The translations under genes and the position numbers were made by a program. DNA of 64,000 bases from Sporosarcina quadrami (GTDB lineage: Bacteria; Bacillota; Bacilli; Bacillales_A; Planococcaceae), in the NCBI RefSeq assembly GCF_014836615.1, contig NZ_JACSQN010000002.1, positions 270,113 to 334,112 on the forward strand. Direction: 5' to 3'. Position 1 is the first letter of the stretch. Each line of letters starts with the position of its first letter. Shown piece by piece: positions 1 through 9,288 of the stretch. The notes below the pieces were generated by a model. The model was not told where the DNA came from and searched no databases. It was given only the letters and a program-made list of their open reading frames with translations.

Positions 1-50
1 ACTCTTCTGACAAAACAACACAGAACATCATTATTAAATACGAGAAATAA

Positions 51-84
51 AAAATAGTCATCTCTCATGATGACTATTTTCATT
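51..84 (+). terminator. Rho-independent terminator of an upstream gene
   Basis: An 11-bp stem (AAAATAGTCAT paired with ATGACTATTTT) with a short loop is followed by a weak T-rich tail. It probably ends the gene lying left of the window. The first 50 bases hold nothing else I can identify. Confidence 0.6.
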
Positions 85-128
85 CTGTTACATAATTGAA
101 TATTCTAAGCAAAGGACAGGTGTTCATA

Positions 129-707
129 GTGAACTTACCAAATAAAATTACGGTATCCCGTATAATACTCATTCCAATTTTTATCGTTTTCATGGTAGTC
201 GACTTTGGTTTAGGTAACTTGGAAATTGGAGGCACCATACTATCATTCGAACATCTGATTGGATCTTTATTATTCATCATTGCTGCAGCTACAGACTGGT
301 TTGACGGTCATCTTGCCAGAAAACATGGATTAGTTACAAATATGGGGAAGTTCCTTGATCCACTCGCTGATAAACTCCTTGTTTCAGCGGCACTCGTCAT
401 ACTTGTGGAACTAGGTTATGCAGCTTCATGGATTGTCATTATCATCATCAGTAGGGAATTTGCGGTTACCGGATTACGCTTAATATTAGCGGGCGGTGGA
501 GAAGTACACGCTGCAAACCAATTAGGTAAAATTAAAACAGCGACTCAACTTATTGCAATCTCTTTCTTATTGCTCAACAATATCTTTTTTGAAGCACTTA
601 ACGTACCATTTGGCACAATTATGCTGTATATTGCTTTATTATTTACAATCTGGTCTGGTGCCGATTACTTCTATAAAAATCGAAAAGTTTTACTTGAGTC
701 AATGTAA
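129..707 (+). CDS. pgsA: CDP-diacylglycerol--glycerol-3-phosphate 3-phosphatidyltransferase
   Basis: Makes phosphatidylglycerol phosphate from CDP-diacylglycerol and glycerol 3-phosphate, the committed step to phosphatidylglycerol in the cytoplasmic membrane. The CDP-alcohol phosphotransferase signature (D-G-x2-A-R-x8-G-x3-D-x3-D) is intact at about residues 59-81, and hydrophobic segments surround it. I place the start at GTG 129, because AGGACAGGTG lies 6-7 bases upstream and the protein then begins with the family-typical NLPNKIT; an ATG at 96 has no such site. The product is 192 residues, normal for the family. cinA follows after 12 bases, as in other Bacillales. Confidence 0.95.
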   Translation: MNLPNKITVSRIILIPIFIVFMVVDFGLGNLEIGGTILSFEHLIGSLLFIIAAATDWFDGHLARKHGLVTNMGKFLDPLADKLLVSAALVILVELGYAASWIVIIIISREFAVTGLRLILAGGGEVHAANQLGKIKTATQLIAISFLLLNNIFFEALNVPFGTIMLYIALLFTIWSGADYFYKNRKVLLESM

Positions 708-719
708 GGGGATGTCCAT

Positions 720-1982
720 ATGAAAGCTGAAATCATTGCAGTCGGATCTGAACTGTTGTTAGGCCAAATAACGAATACGAATGCACAATTCATCTCGGCA
801 CGGCTAGCGGAAGTGGGTATCGATGTCTACTATCATACTGTCGTTGGTGATAACCCCCTACGTCTAGAAAAGACGATAGAAATTGCACAAAGTAGGGCAG
901 ATCTTATTATATTTACTGGAGGACTAGGGCCTACTAAAGACGATTTGACGAAAGAGACGATTGCCAACATGCTCCATTCAGAGCTTGAAAGTGATGAAAT
1001 TGCATTGCGCTTTATCGAAAATTATTTCAAACGGTCAGGAAGGTCAATGACTGAAAATAATAAGAAACAAGCTCTTGTTTTGTCCGGTTCAGAAGTGTTG
1101 GAAAATCGTTTTGGTATGGCACCTGGAATGGCATTTGAACGAGATGGACAGCATTATATATTGTTGCCAGGACCTCCGCATGAAATGCGTCCGATGTTTG
1201 AAAATATGGCAATTCCTTATCTATTGAATAAGCTCGGAAAAAAAGAAGTAATTGTTTCACGTGTTCTGAAATTTTATGGAATTGGTGAGGCTGAGCTAGA
1301 ATTTCGTGTTCAATCAATTCTTGCTGAACAGAGAAATCCTACAGTAGCTCCTCTGGCATCTTCTGAAGCGGTTACTTTAAGGTTAACTTCGAAAGCGCAT
1401 TCGGTAGAAGAAGCTCATAGACTCATTGAGCCTGTTGAAAAACAAATTCGTATGCTTGTCGGTAAATTCATTTATGGTATTGATGAAGAGACGTTAGCGA
1501 CTAAGGCAGCAGACCTGTTAAAAACAAAAGATTTAACGATAGCTGCCGCAGAAAGTCTTACTGCTGGCCAATTCATGGCTGAACTTGCAAGCGTACCTGG
1601 CATAAGTTCCTCATTGAACGGCGGAGTTGTCGTGTATAACGAAAAGGCAAAAGTAGAACAGCTGAATATTTCAAAAGAATTGCTGGATCAATTTGGTGTA
1701 GTAAGTGCTGAATGTGCTATCGCTCTTGCTACACAAGTCAAGAAGAAATACAGTTCCACTATTGGAATAAGCCTTACAGGTGCAGCGGGGCCGGATCCGC
1801 ATGATGGCGAACCTATGGGGACAGTCTGGATAGGAATTGCTATAGGCGACAATCCGGTAAAGACATTTAAATTACAATTATCCGGTTCAAGAAACGCTAA
1901 CCGTAAACGGGCTGTGAATTTTGCGCTCTATTATTTGATCATAGAATTGCAAAATGCTGATTTGGATACGATTCTCAATTAA
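720..1982 (+). CDS. cinA: CinA family protein (competence/damage-inducible; nicotinamide-nucleotide amidase-type)
   Basis: Two domains are visible: an N-terminal MoCF/molybdopterin-binding-like domain (about residues 1-170, with the GGLGPTKDD motif) and a C-terminal CinA domain (about 250-410, with AAESLTAGQ and SLTGAAGPDP). The family includes NMN deamidase and ADP-ribose pyrophosphatase activities; which one applies here cannot be read from sequence. The start ATG at 720 has AAGGGGATG upstream. It sits between pgsA and recA, the standard Bacillales context, where recA expression can be coupled to competence. Length of 420 residues matches the family. Confidence 0.93.
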   Translation: MKAEIIAVGSELLLGQITNTNAQFISARLAEVGIDVYYHTVVGDNPLRLEKTIEIAQSRADLIIFTGGLGPTKDDLTKETIANMLHSELESDEIALRFIENYFKRSGRSMTENNKKQALVLSGSEVLENRFGMAPGMAFERDGQHYILLPGPPHEMRPMFENMAIPYLLNKLGKKEVIVSRVLKFYGIGEAELEFRVQSILAEQRNPTVAPLASSEAVTLRLTSKAHSVEEAHRLIEPVEKQIRMLVGKFIYGIDEETLATKAADLLKTKDLTIAAAESLTAGQFMAELASVPGISSSLNGGVVVYNEKAKVEQLNISKELLDQFGVVSAECAIALATQVKKKYSSTIGISLTGAAGPDPHDGEPMGTVWIGIAIGDNPVKTFKLQLSGSRNANRKRAVNFALYYLIIELQNADLDTILN

Positions 1983-2036
1983 AAAGAAGATTTGCCTGTA
2001 GATTCTCATTTAAAAATGGAACTTGATAAAATTAAT

Positions 2037-2050
2037 CGAATAAGCGTTCG
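2037..2050 (+). promoter_or_regulatory. LexA (SOS) box upstream of recA
   Basis: CGAATAAGCGTTCG matches the Gram-positive LexA/DinR consensus CGAAC-N4-GTTCG at 9 of 10 defined positions. It lies 84 bases before the recA start codon, and lexA itself is in this window. Confidence 0.8.
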
Positions 2051-2133
2051 TTTTTTGTTTGAGTTTTTCTCATAGAAGGAGTATACTAGAGACAGGAAGA
2101 AAAGAAAAACACCTTTTAAGGGAGGAATCGTTT

Positions 2134-3195
2134 TTGAGCGATCGTAAAGCAGCTTTAGACCAAGCGTTGAAACAAATAGAAAAACAATTCGGTAAGGGCT
2201 CTGTCATGAAATTGGGGGAGAAGACCGACCTTCAAATAGCCACTTCTTCGACAGGTTCACTTGCGCTTGACGCCGCATTAGGAGTAGGCGGATATCCAAG
2301 AGGACGTGTCATTGAAATCTATGGTCCTGAAAGTTCGGGTAAAACCACTGTTGCACTTCATGCTATTGCAGAAGTACAAGCAGCGGGAGGACAAGCGGCG
2401 TTTATCGATGCGGAGCACGCGCTTGATCCGATCTATGCACAGAAACTCGGTGTAAATATTGATGAATTGCTTTTATCACAACCGGATACAGGAGAACAAG
2501 CACTTGAAATTGCTGAAGCACTTGTCAGAAGTGGTGCAATCGACATCGTTGTCATTGACTCAGTTGCTGCATTAGTTCCTAAAGCAGAGATTGAAGGCGA
2601 AATGGGTGACTCTCACGTAGGTTTACAAGCACGACTCATGTCTCAAGCGCTGCGTAAATTATCCGGAGCTATTAACAAATCGAAAACGATTGCAGTCTTC
2701 ATCAACCAGATTCGTGAAAAAGTCGGCGTCATGTTTGGTAACCCTGAAGTGACACCAGGTGGACGTGCATTGAAATTTTACTCTTCCGTCCGTCTAGAAG
2801 TCCGTCGTGGAGAAGCCATCAAACAAGGCAATGATATTATGGGTAATAAGACAAGAATTCGAGTCGTGAAGAATAAAGTTGCGCCTCCGTTCCGTACAGC
2901 TGAAGTCGATATTATGTATGGTGAAGGGATTTCAAGAGAAGGTGAAATCGTGGACCTTGGAGCAGAACTTGAAGTAGTTCAAAAGAGTGGTGCTTGGTAC
3001 TCTTACGAAGGCGAGCGCATGGGGCAAGGCCGCGAAAACGCTAAGCAATTCTTGAAGGATAACACCGATATCCGTGCTGAAATCGCCAACAAGATTAGAG
3101 AATCATATGGTATGGCTAGCGCTAACTACGTCATCGCTGCACACGACGAAGACGAAGAAGAACTAGAATTATTTGCGGAAGACGAAAAGAAATAA
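2134..3195 (+). CDS. recA: Recombinase RecA
   Basis: ATP-dependent strand-exchange protein and co-protease for LexA. The Walker A motif GPESSGKT is at about residues 64-71, and the DNA-binding loops and the acidic C-terminal tail (rich in D/E) are present. The start is TTG 2134: GGGAGGAATC lies 7-8 bases upstream and the protein then begins [20 protein letters not shown], aligning with B. subtilis RecA from its first residue. An upstream in-frame TTG at 2059 would add 25 residues with no ribosome site. The product is 353 residues. An SOS box precedes it and a strong terminator follows. Confidence 0.98.
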   Translation: MSDRKAALDQALKQIEKQFGKGSVMKLGEKTDLQIATSSTGSLALDAALGVGGYPRGRVIEIYGPESSGKTTVALHAIAEVQAAGGQAAFIDAEHALDPIYAQKLGVNIDELLLSQPDTGEQALEIAEALVRSGAIDIVVIDSVAALVPKAEIEGEMGDSHVGLQARLMSQALRKLSGAINKSKTIAVFINQIREKVGVMFGNPEVTPGGRALKFYSSVRLEVRRGEAIKQGNDIMGNKTRIRVVKNKVAPPFRTAEVDIMYGEGISREGEIVDLGAELEVVQKSGAWYSYEGERMGQGRENAKQFLKDNTDIRAEIANKIRESYGMASANYVIAAHDEDEEELELFAEDEKK

Positions 3196-3202
3196 TGAAT
3201 AT

Positions 3203-3237
3203 CCGAATGCCTTTCAACATCGGCATTCGGTTTTTTA
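3203..3237 (+). terminator. recA terminator
   Basis: A 9-bp stem CCGAATGCC / GGCATTCGG is followed by TTTTTTATT. It opens a 315-base gap before rny; the rest of that gap is AT-rich and holds only the rny promoter. Confidence 0.9.
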
Positions 3238-3376
3238 TTGATTAGACCAATTATCTTTGATTTAAAAAATCATACTGTTAATTACTGCTGCACTAGTTCC
3301 AGAACTATATTAAAATCAGAATCCTCAGACTTGTCCATCTAAATGACTAATATACTGTTTCAACACTCATGAATCC

Positions 3377-3405
3377 TTGACATGACAAATTTTCATAGAT
3401 ACAAT
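3377..3405 (+). promoter_or_regulatory. SigA-type promoter for rny
   Basis: TTGACA, a 17-base spacer, and TACAAT, ending 105 bases before the rny start. A TATAAT at 3414 lacks a properly spaced -35. Confidence 0.65.
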
Positions 3406-3510
3406 TAGAATTGTATAATTTCATACCATTGAAATCATTATGGCAGTATGTTGAACCTTAATATACGAGCCGACTGAAAACGAAAAGAATAGCAGGAGGA
3501 GGTGACCTGG

Positions 3511-5076
3511 ATGCAACCAGCAATCACAATTATCATCTCCGCTTTGATCGGTCTGTTCGTCGGTGCAATTGTTATCTATTTAGTTATCAAAAAAGTGAAT
3601 GATTCAAAAGTGACAGGTGCTAAAAGCTCTGCTGAACTAATCGTTGAAGAAGCGAAGCGTGAGGCGGAAGCTTTGAAAAAGGAAGCACTGTTAGAAGCGA
3701 AAGATGAAAATCACAAACTGAGAATTGAAGCGGAATCGGAAGTCCGTGAGAGAAGGGCGGAACTGCAAAAACAGGAAAACCGTCTTTTACAACGGGAAGA
3801 AAATCTTGACCGTAAGGATGATGCTCTCAATAAAAGAGAAGCAGGTCTTGAGCGTAAAGATGACGCGATTACGAGTAGACAACAGCATATTGAACAGATG
3901 GAACGCAAGGCGGAAGATCTAGTTGCCGTGCAACAGACTGAACTTGAAAGAATTTCAGCATTGACAAGAGATGAAGCAAAACGCGTCATTTTGGACGAAG
4001 TTGAAAACGAACTTTCTACAGATATCGCGGTCATGACGAAAGAATCGGAACAGCGTGCAAAAGAAGAATCCGAAAAGAAAGCCCGGGAAATTCTTTCACT
4101 TGCATTGCAACGTTTTGCAGCGGACCATGTTGCTGAAACTACTGTTTCGGTAGTTAACTTGCCGAACGATGAGATGAAAGGTCGAATCATCGGACGGGAA
4201 GGGCGTAACATCAGGACATTGGAAACTCTTACAGGGATTGATTTAATTATTGATGATACTCCTGAAGCGGTAATCTTGTCCGGATTTGATCCAGTACGTA
4301 GAGAAACTGCTCGTCTTGCTCTTGAGAAATTAGTGCAGGATGGCAGAATACACCCAGCTAGAATCGAAGAGATGGTTGATAAGTCAAGACGTGAAGTCGA
4401 TGAATTAATCCGTGAAAAAGGTGAACAGACAACATTTGATTTAGGTGTTCACAATTTACATCCAGATTTGATCAAGATTTTGGGCAGATTACATTTCCGT
4501 ACAAGTTATGGTCAAAACGTCTTGAAACATTCGATTGAAGTAGCTTATTTATCAGGTCTTCTAGCTGCAGAAGTCGGTGAAGATGTTGCGTTGGCCAGAC
4601 GTGCAGGTCTTCTCCATGACATTGGGAAAGCAATTGACCATGAAGTTGAAGGCAGTCATGTACAAATCGGTAAAGAGTTAGGTATTAAATACAAAGAGCA
4701 TCCTGTAGTCATTAATAGTATCGCTTCCCACCATGGTGACGAAGAAGCGACATCCGTCATAGCGGTGTTAGTAGCTGCGGCTGATGCACTATCTGCAGCC
4801 CGTCCTGGTGCACGTAGTGAAACGCTGGAAAACTACATCCGAAGATTGCAGAAACTGGAAGAGATTTCAGAATCATACGATGGCGTTGAGAAATCATTCG
4901 CTATTCAAGCGGGCCGCGAAGTTCGGATAATTGTACGTCCTGACCAAATCGATGATATTACTGCTCACCGTTTGGCGAGGGATATACGTAAGCGAATTGA
5001 AGAGGAACTCGATTACCCAGGTCATATAAAAGTGACAGTGATAAGAGAGACACGCGCAGTCGAATATGCAAAATAA
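3511..5076 (+). CDS. rny: Ribonuclease Y
   Basis: Membrane-anchored endoribonuclease that initiates mRNA decay. In order: an N-terminal transmembrane helix (about 3-25), a long charged coiled coil (about 30-190), a KH RNA-binding domain containing [10 protein letters not shown] (about 215-275), and an HD domain with [10 protein letters not shown] (about 365). The start is ATG 3511, with GGAGGAGGTG 7 bases upstream; GTG 3502 overlaps that ribosome site. At 521 residues it is full length. RicA, encoded 3 kb downstream, is a known partner of RNase Y in B. subtilis, and ymdB follows directly, a conserved pair. Confidence 0.97.
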   Translation: MQPAITIIISALIGLFVGAIVIYLVIKKVNDSKVTGAKSSAELIVEEAKREAEALKKEALLEAKDENHKLRIEAESEVRERRAELQKQENRLLQREENLDRKDDALNKREAGLERKDDAITSRQQHIEQMERKAEDLVAVQQTELERISALTRDEAKRVILDEVENELSTDIAVMTKESEQRAKEESEKKAREILSLALQRFAADHVAETTVSVVNLPNDEMKGRIIGREGRNIRTLETLTGIDLIIDDTPEAVILSGFDPVRRETARLALEKLVQDGRIHPARIEEMVDKSRREVDELIREKGEQTTFDLGVHNLHPDLIKILGRLHFRTSYGQNVLKHSIEVAYLSGLLAAEVGEDVALARRAGLLHDIGKAIDHEVEGSHVQIGKELGIKYKEHPVVINSIASHHGDEEATSVIAVLVAAADALSAARPGARSETLENYIRRLQKLEEISESYDGVEKSFAIQAGREVRIIVRPDQIDDITAHRLARDIRKRIEEELDYPGHIKVTVIRETRAVEYAK

Positions 5077-5082
5077 TGAAGG

Positions 5083-5116
5083 AGACTCCTGTCCATATGG
5101 TTCAGGGGTCTTTTCA
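5083..5116 (+). terminator. rny terminator
   Basis: AGACTCCTG / CAGGGGTCT stem (one G-T pair) followed by TTTTC. It lies 47 bases before ymdB, so ymdB may be partly insulated from rny. Confidence 0.7.
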
Positions 5117-5162
5117 TTTCAATTGTGATAAATTTTAAGATTATAGGAAAGAGGTAACAACA

Positions 5163-5960
5163 ATGAGAATTATATTTATTGGCGATATAGTAGGATCAAT
5201 CGGAAGAGATATGGTATTTGATCATATTTCGAGGTTGAAAAGAAAGTATGAAGCAGATGTAATTATAGCAAATGGTGAAAATGCGGCAGCGGGGAGAGGA
5301 ATTACAAAAGCGATTTTCGATGATCTCTTGCGTGCTGGTGTAGATGTAGTGACAATGGGTAATCATACTTGGGATCAAAAAGAAATATATGATTTTATAG
5401 ACGATACAGATTATCTTATCAGGCCTGCCAATTTCTCCGATGAAGCACCTGGAAGAGGAATGACTACAATTACGAAAAACGGTGTTACATTATCAATTAT
5501 TAATCTTCACGGTAGAACGTTTCTCCCGCCCCATGACGACCCCTTTAAAAAAGCGGATGAACTAGTTAATGAAGCAAAAAACCTCTCTCCACTAATCTTT
5601 GTGGATTTCCATGCTGAAGCAACTAGCGAAAAAATTGCGATGGGTTGGCATCTGAATGGGAAAGCATCGGTAGTCGTTGGAACGCATACACATGTTCAGA
5701 CAGCGGATGACCGTATATTGCCAGGTGGAACAGCTTATTTGACTGACGCCGGTATGACAGGTCCTTATGATGAAATACTAGGTATGAAAAAGGAAGATGT
5801 AATCTACCGCTTCCAAACGAACATGCCTGTTAGATTCGAGGTACCTAAACAAGGACGTGGCCAATTGAATGGGCTGTTCGTAGAGTTGAATGATCAAACA
5901 GGAAAAGCATTGTCTATCGAACGTATTATTATCAATGAAGATCATCCATTCCAATCGTGA
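5163..5960 (+). CDS. ymdB: YmdB family metallophosphoesterase (2',3'-cyclic nucleotide phosphodiesterase)
   Basis: Dinuclear-metal phosphodiesterase; the B. subtilis homologue acts on 2',3'-cyclic nucleotides and affects biofilm and nanotube formation. Metal-ligand motifs are complete: GDIVG near the N terminus, NGENAAAGRG (about 39-48), GNHTWD (about 67) and a C-terminal VGTHTHVQTAD (about 177). The length of 265 residues matches the family (264 in B. subtilis). AAAGAGGTAACAA precedes the ATG. The gene keeps its conserved place after rny and before spoVS. Confidence 0.93.
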   Translation: MRIIFIGDIVGSIGRDMVFDHISRLKRKYEADVIIANGENAAAGRGITKAIFDDLLRAGVDVVTMGNHTWDQKEIYDFIDDTDYLIRPANFSDEAPGRGMTTITKNGVTLSIINLHGRTFLPPHDDPFKKADELVNEAKNLSPLIFVDFHAEATSEKIAMGWHLNGKASVVVGTHTHVQTADDRILPGGTAYLTDAGMTGPYDEILGMKKEDVIYRFQTNMPVRFEVPKQGRGQLNGLFVELNDQTGKALSIERIIINEDHPFQS

Positions 5961-6044
5961 TATTGAGTCTAATCATCCTCTTTCAGTCATAAGATGGCTT
6001 ATGGATAAATTACATTCCATACATCGTGAAAACAAGGAGGAAAC

Positions 6045-6317
6045 ATGGTGAGTCCATTGAAAGTATCATCCCGCTCTAATCCGAATTCCGTCGCAGGAGC
6101 ACTCGTAGCGGTTATCAGAGATCAAGGGTACGCTGAAATGCAAGCAGTGGGTGCTGGAGCGCTCAATCAGGCGATTAAAGCCGTGGCGATTGCGCGAGGA
6201 TTCGTAGCGCCAAGCGGAAACGATCTAGTCTGTGCACCAGCATTCACCGATATCGAAATCAATGGTGAAGGAAGAACGGCTTTGAAGCTATTAGTAGAGA
6301 AACGGCAAAGCCGATAA
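6045..6317 (+). CDS. spoVS: Stage V sporulation protein S
   Basis: Small Alba-like nucleic-acid-binding protein required for normal progression through late sporulation. The core (NSVAGAL, GAGALNQAIKAVAIARGF, VAPSG) is nearly identical to B. subtilis SpoVS; the 90-residue product carries four extra C-terminal residues. ATG 6045 follows AAGGAGG by five bases; an overlapping GTG at 6048 is less well placed. It is a monocistron: a terminator follows about 55 bases later. Confidence 0.95.
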   Translation: MVSPLKVSSRSNPNSVAGALVAVIRDQGYAEMQAVGAGALNQAIKAVAIARGFVAPSGNDLVCAPAFTDIEINGEGRTALKLLVEKRQSR

Positions 6318-6371
6318 ATACAGCAAGCTGACGTTATGTAACCATCTTGCGCAAATAATATGAAAGGAAGT

Positions 6372-6398
6372 AAGACCGTGGAATTTTCGCGGTCTTTT
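6372..6398 (+). terminator. spoVS terminator
   Basis: AAGACCGTG / CGCGGTCTT hairpin followed by TTTAC. A TATAAT hexamer at 6498-6503 with a poor -35 (TTCAAA, 17-base spacer) may be the miaB promoter. Confidence 0.7.
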
Positions 6399-6552
6399 AC
6401 ATTGTCATGAAAAATAAGAAGTCCACGTGTTTGTCACAATCAGCTTCATATAATCTTGTTGAAAAAACGGACACTTCAAAGTATGGACAAGTTCATGTAT
6501 AATGATGGCAAGTATGTTCCATTCCCATTGCTAGGAGAAAGGGGAGTTTTAT

Positions 6553-8085
6553 ATGAACGAAGAACAACGCCTGCAAGCGGGGCTTATAAAAGGTAAGCAA
6601 GCCGATAAGGATTACAGTAAATACTTTGAAGCTGTGTATACTCCTCCTTCTTTAAAAGAAGCGAAGAAACGTGGAAAAGAAGAGATTGAGTATCATAATG
6701 ATTTTCAAATTGAAGAACGTTTTTTAGGAATGGGTACCAACCATAAATTTCACATTCGGACATTTGGCTGTCAGATGAATGAGCACGATACAGAAGTGAT
6801 TGCCGGTATTTTGACAGGTCTCGGTTATGAATCGACAGATAACGTCAAAGAAGCAAATGTCATTTTGTTAAATACTTGTGCCATTAGAGAAAATGCCGAG
6901 AATAGAGTTTTTGGTGAGCTGGGACATTTGAAACCATTAAAACTTGAAAATCCAGACTTGCTAATCGGTGTTTGTGGATGTATGTCGCAAGAGGAATCTG
7001 TGGTGAACAAGATTCTTAAAACGTATGACCAAGTAGATATGATTTTTGGTACTCACAACATCCATAGAATACCGAATATCCTGCACGAAGCATACATGTC
7101 AAAAGAGATGGTCATTGAAGTATGGTCTAAAGAAGGCGACATTATTGAGAACTTGCCTAAAGTGAGACATGGCAACATTAAAGCTTGGGTTAACATTATG
7201 TACGGATGCGATAAATTTTGTACATATTGTATTGTTCCGTATACTAGAGGAAAAGAACGTAGCAGACGACCTGAAGACATCATCCAAGAAGTAAGGCACC
7301 TTGCAGCAAATGGCTATAAGGAGATAATGTTGCTCGGGCAGAATGTCAATGCGTATGGCAAAGACTTCGATGATATCGAGTATCGTCTGGGAGATTTGAT
7401 GGATGACTTGCGTAAAATTGACATTCCACGCATTCGTTTTACGACAAGCCATCCACGGGACTTTGATGATCATCTCATTCAAGTGCTTGCAAAAGGCGGT
7501 AATCTTCTGGATCATATTCACTTGCCGGTTCAATCCGGTTCGTCAGATATCTTGAAAATTATGGCGCGTAAATATTCACGTGAACAGTTCCTTGAACTTG
7601 TAAGCAAAATCAAAAAAGCAATTCCGACGGTTACACTCACTACGGATATCATCGTTGGTTTTCCAAATGAAACCGATGAGCAATTTGAGGAAACTCTTTC
7701 TTTGTATAAAGAAGTCGGTTTTGAAATGGCTTATACGTATATCTATTCACCAAGAGAAGGAACACCTGCTGCGAAAATGATTGATAACATACCGATGGAA
7801 GTGAAAAAAGAGCGTCTTCAACGATTGAACGAGCTTGTCAACGGAATGTCTGCTGAAGCGATGAAGCCGTACAAAGGAAAAACTGTTAAAGTACTTGTAG
7901 AAGGTGAAAGCAAGCGCAATCCGGAAGTGTTAGCCGGTTATACAGAAAAGAACAAACTGGTCAATTTCAGAGCACCACGTGAAATGATTGGAAAGATTGT
8001 AAATGTGAAAATAATTGAAGCGAAAACATGGTCGCTTGATGGCGAATTCATAGGAGTCGTAGAAAAGGAAAAGGTGACTTTATAA
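6553..8085 (+). CDS. miaB: tRNA-2-methylthio-N6-dimethylallyladenosine synthase
   Basis: Radical-SAM methylthiotransferase that thiomethylates i6A37 in tRNAs, acting after MiaA, which is also encoded in this window. The N-terminal UPF0004 domain has its three cluster cysteines ([24 protein letters not shown]), the radical-SAM domain carries the CxxxCxxC cluster ([10 protein letters not shown], about residue 220), and a TRAM domain ends the protein. At 510 residues it has the long N-terminal extension typical of Bacillales. GAGAAAGGGGAG precedes the ATG. The stop overlaps the ricA start by one base. Confidence 0.97.
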   Translation: MNEEQRLQAGLIKGKQADKDYSKYFEAVYTPPSLKEAKKRGKEEIEYHNDFQIEERFLGMGTNHKFHIRTFGCQMNEHDTEVIAGILTGLGYESTDNVKEANVILLNTCAIRENAENRVFGELGHLKPLKLENPDLLIGVCGCMSQEESVVNKILKTYDQVDMIFGTHNIHRIPNILHEAYMSKEMVIEVWSKEGDIIENLPKVRHGNIKAWVNIMYGCDKFCTYCIVPYTRGKERSRRPEDIIQEVRHLAANGYKEIMLLGQNVNAYGKDFDDIEYRLGDLMDDLRKIDIPRIRFTTSHPRDFDDHLIQVLAKGGNLLDHIHLPVQSGSSDILKIMARKYSREQFLELVSKIKKAIPTVTLTTDIIVGFPNETDEQFEETLSLYKEVGFEMAYTYIYSPREGTPAAKMIDNIPMEVKKERLQRLNELVNGMSAEAMKPYKGKTVKVLVEGESKRNPEVLAGYTEKNKLVNFRAPREMIGKIVNVKIIEAKTWSLDGEFIGVVEKEKVTL

Positions 8086-8519
8086 TGGAAAAGACTTATA
8101 CAAAAGAAGAAATTATTGAAAAAGCGAAAGAGATTGCTCATATGATTGCGAATACAGAGCAAGTCGAGTTCTTTAAAAGAGCAGAAGCTCAAATTAATGA
8201 AAACCAAAAAGTGCGTGAAAAGATTTCCAGCTTGAAATCCTTGCAAACACAAGCAGTCAACTTCCAGGCATATGAGAAAGCTAAAGCCCTTTCCATTATT
8301 GAGGGGAAAATTGAAAAGATCCAAGAGGAGATTGACGACGTTCCGATTGTTCAGGAATTCAAACAATCTCAAATGGATGTCAACGGTCTTTTGCAATTAG
8401 TAAGTAACACAATCGCTAACACTGTTACTGATGAAATTATCGAGTCAACGGGTGGAGATGTATTGCGAGGAGAAACAGGATCAAAAGTGAAAAGCACGCA
8501 ACATAAACCATTATCATAA
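8085..8519 (+). CDS. ricA: RicA (YmcA), YlbF/YmcA family regulator
   Basis: Mostly helical 144-residue protein of the YlbF/YmcA family. In B. subtilis it forms the iron-sulfur-containing RicAFT complex, needed for biofilm formation, competence, sporulation and RNase Y-dependent mRNA maturation. The family core (EQVEFFKRAEAQINENQKV and the following helix) is evident. The start ATG shares one base with the miaB stop (TAATG), so the two are translationally coupled as in B. subtilis. The C-terminal 25 residues are low-complexity and charged. A terminator follows immediately. Confidence 0.9.
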   Translation: MEKTYTKEEIIEKAKEIAHMIANTEQVEFFKRAEAQINENQKVREKISSLKSLQTQAVNFQAYEKAKALSIIEGKIEKIQEEIDDVPIVQEFKQSQMDVNGLLQLVSNTIANTVTDEIIESTGGDVLRGETGSKVKSTQHKPLS

Positions 8520-8523
8520 GCAA

Positions 8524-8559
8524 AAATCGGCGAGGAGAAATTCCTTGCCGATTTTTTTC
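8524..8559 (+). terminator. miaB-ricA terminator
   Basis: AAATCGGCGAGG / CCTTGCCGATTT stem with one G-T pair, followed by a T run. Confidence 0.9.
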
Positions 8560-8587
8560 ACTTTCTGGGCTCTTGATGCATAGGATA
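8560..8587 (+). promoter_or_regulatory. Possible SigK-type promoter for cotE
   Basis: AC, a 17-base spacer, then CATAGGATA, which fits the SigK pattern (AC ... CATAnnnTA). It ends 28 bases before the proposed cotE start. B. subtilis cotE has SigE and SigK promoters. Motif matching only. Confidence 0.4.
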
Positions 8588-8615
8588 AGTAGAAGTTAAT
8601 GAAGGAGGAAATGAA

Positions 8616-9170
8616 CTGAAGAATTTACGGCAAATTGTAACAAAGGCAGTCATCGCTAAAGGGAAAAAACGGACGGAATCCAGTATTTCACTGAAGCCGC
8701 CCAATAATCCATCAAGCATTTTAGGATGTTGGGTCATCAACCACACGCACCAAGCTAAAAAAGTTGGCCAATACATTGAAGTGACAGGGAAGTTCGATGT
8801 AAATGTGTGGTATTCACATCATGATCATTCAAAAACATCAGTTTTCTCAGAATCAGTTCCGTATAAGGATCGCATCAGACTTAGTTACCGGGATGAGCAG
8901 ACTTCAGGGCAAGAAGAGATTCTAGTTAGTGTTGTGCAACATCCCAATTGTACGGAAGCGCTCATCTCTGATTGCGGGGAGAAATTTGTTATAAAAGTAG
9001 AAAGAGAACTTGTTGCTGAAGTTGTCGGGGAAACGAAAGTGTGCATTACAGTCCACCCACATCAGTTTGAAGAAGAGTGGTCATTTAAAGACGAATCTTC
9101 CAGCGATCAGGTGGATGGAAGTGGACCGAAATTCGAAGAACGAAAAGGAAAAGATTCAAACCCTTTTTAA
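8616..9170 (+). CDS. cotE: Spore coat morphogenetic protein CotE, probable CTG start
   Basis: CotE organises the outer spore coat. Conserved parts include TKAVIAKGKK, PSSILGCWVINH, DVNVWYS and ERELVAEVVGETKV. The first usable ATG/GTG/TTG (GTG 8781) would cut off 55 conserved residues. In frame, coding potential runs back to a stop at 8586, and the only plausible initiator is CTG 8616, seven bases after AAGGAGG (8602-8608). The resulting 184-residue protein aligns with B. subtilis CotE (181) from its first residues. The C terminus is less acidic than in B. subtilis. It keeps the conserved ricA-cotE-mutS order. Confidence 0.88.
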   Translation: MKNLRQIVTKAVIAKGKKRTESSISLKPPNNPSSILGCWVINHTHQAKKVGQYIEVTGKFDVNVWYSHHDHSKTSVFSESVPYKDRIRLSYRDEQTSGQEEILVSVVQHPNCTEALISDCGEKFVIKVERELVAEVVGETKVCITVHPHQFEEEWSFKDESSSDQVDGSGPKFEERKGKDSNPF

Positions 9171-9198
9171 AGCCGGTAGGTATATCCGGCTTTTTTTC
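9169..9198 (+). terminator. cotE terminator
   Basis: AAGCCGG / CCGGCTT stem followed by six more T residues; it overlaps the end of cotE. Confidence 0.85.
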
Positions 9199-9288
9199 AT
9201 TCCCAAGTTTTTATATGTCCGCTTTGTTTCTTTGAAAGACAATGTTTTGCTATACTTAAGAGAAAATACATACAGGTGAGGTTAAAGA

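Noticed and set aside
3711..4211. A 166-codon open frame on the minus strand inside rny
   Set aside because: It is antisense to the coiled-coil region of rny, whose Lys/Glu-rich codons avoid stops on the opposite strand; Ser-rich translation and no ribosome site.
9228..9256. SigA promoter TTGAAA/TATACT before mutS
   Set aside because: Spacing is only 13 bases. An extended -10 is possible, but I did not list it as a separate feature.
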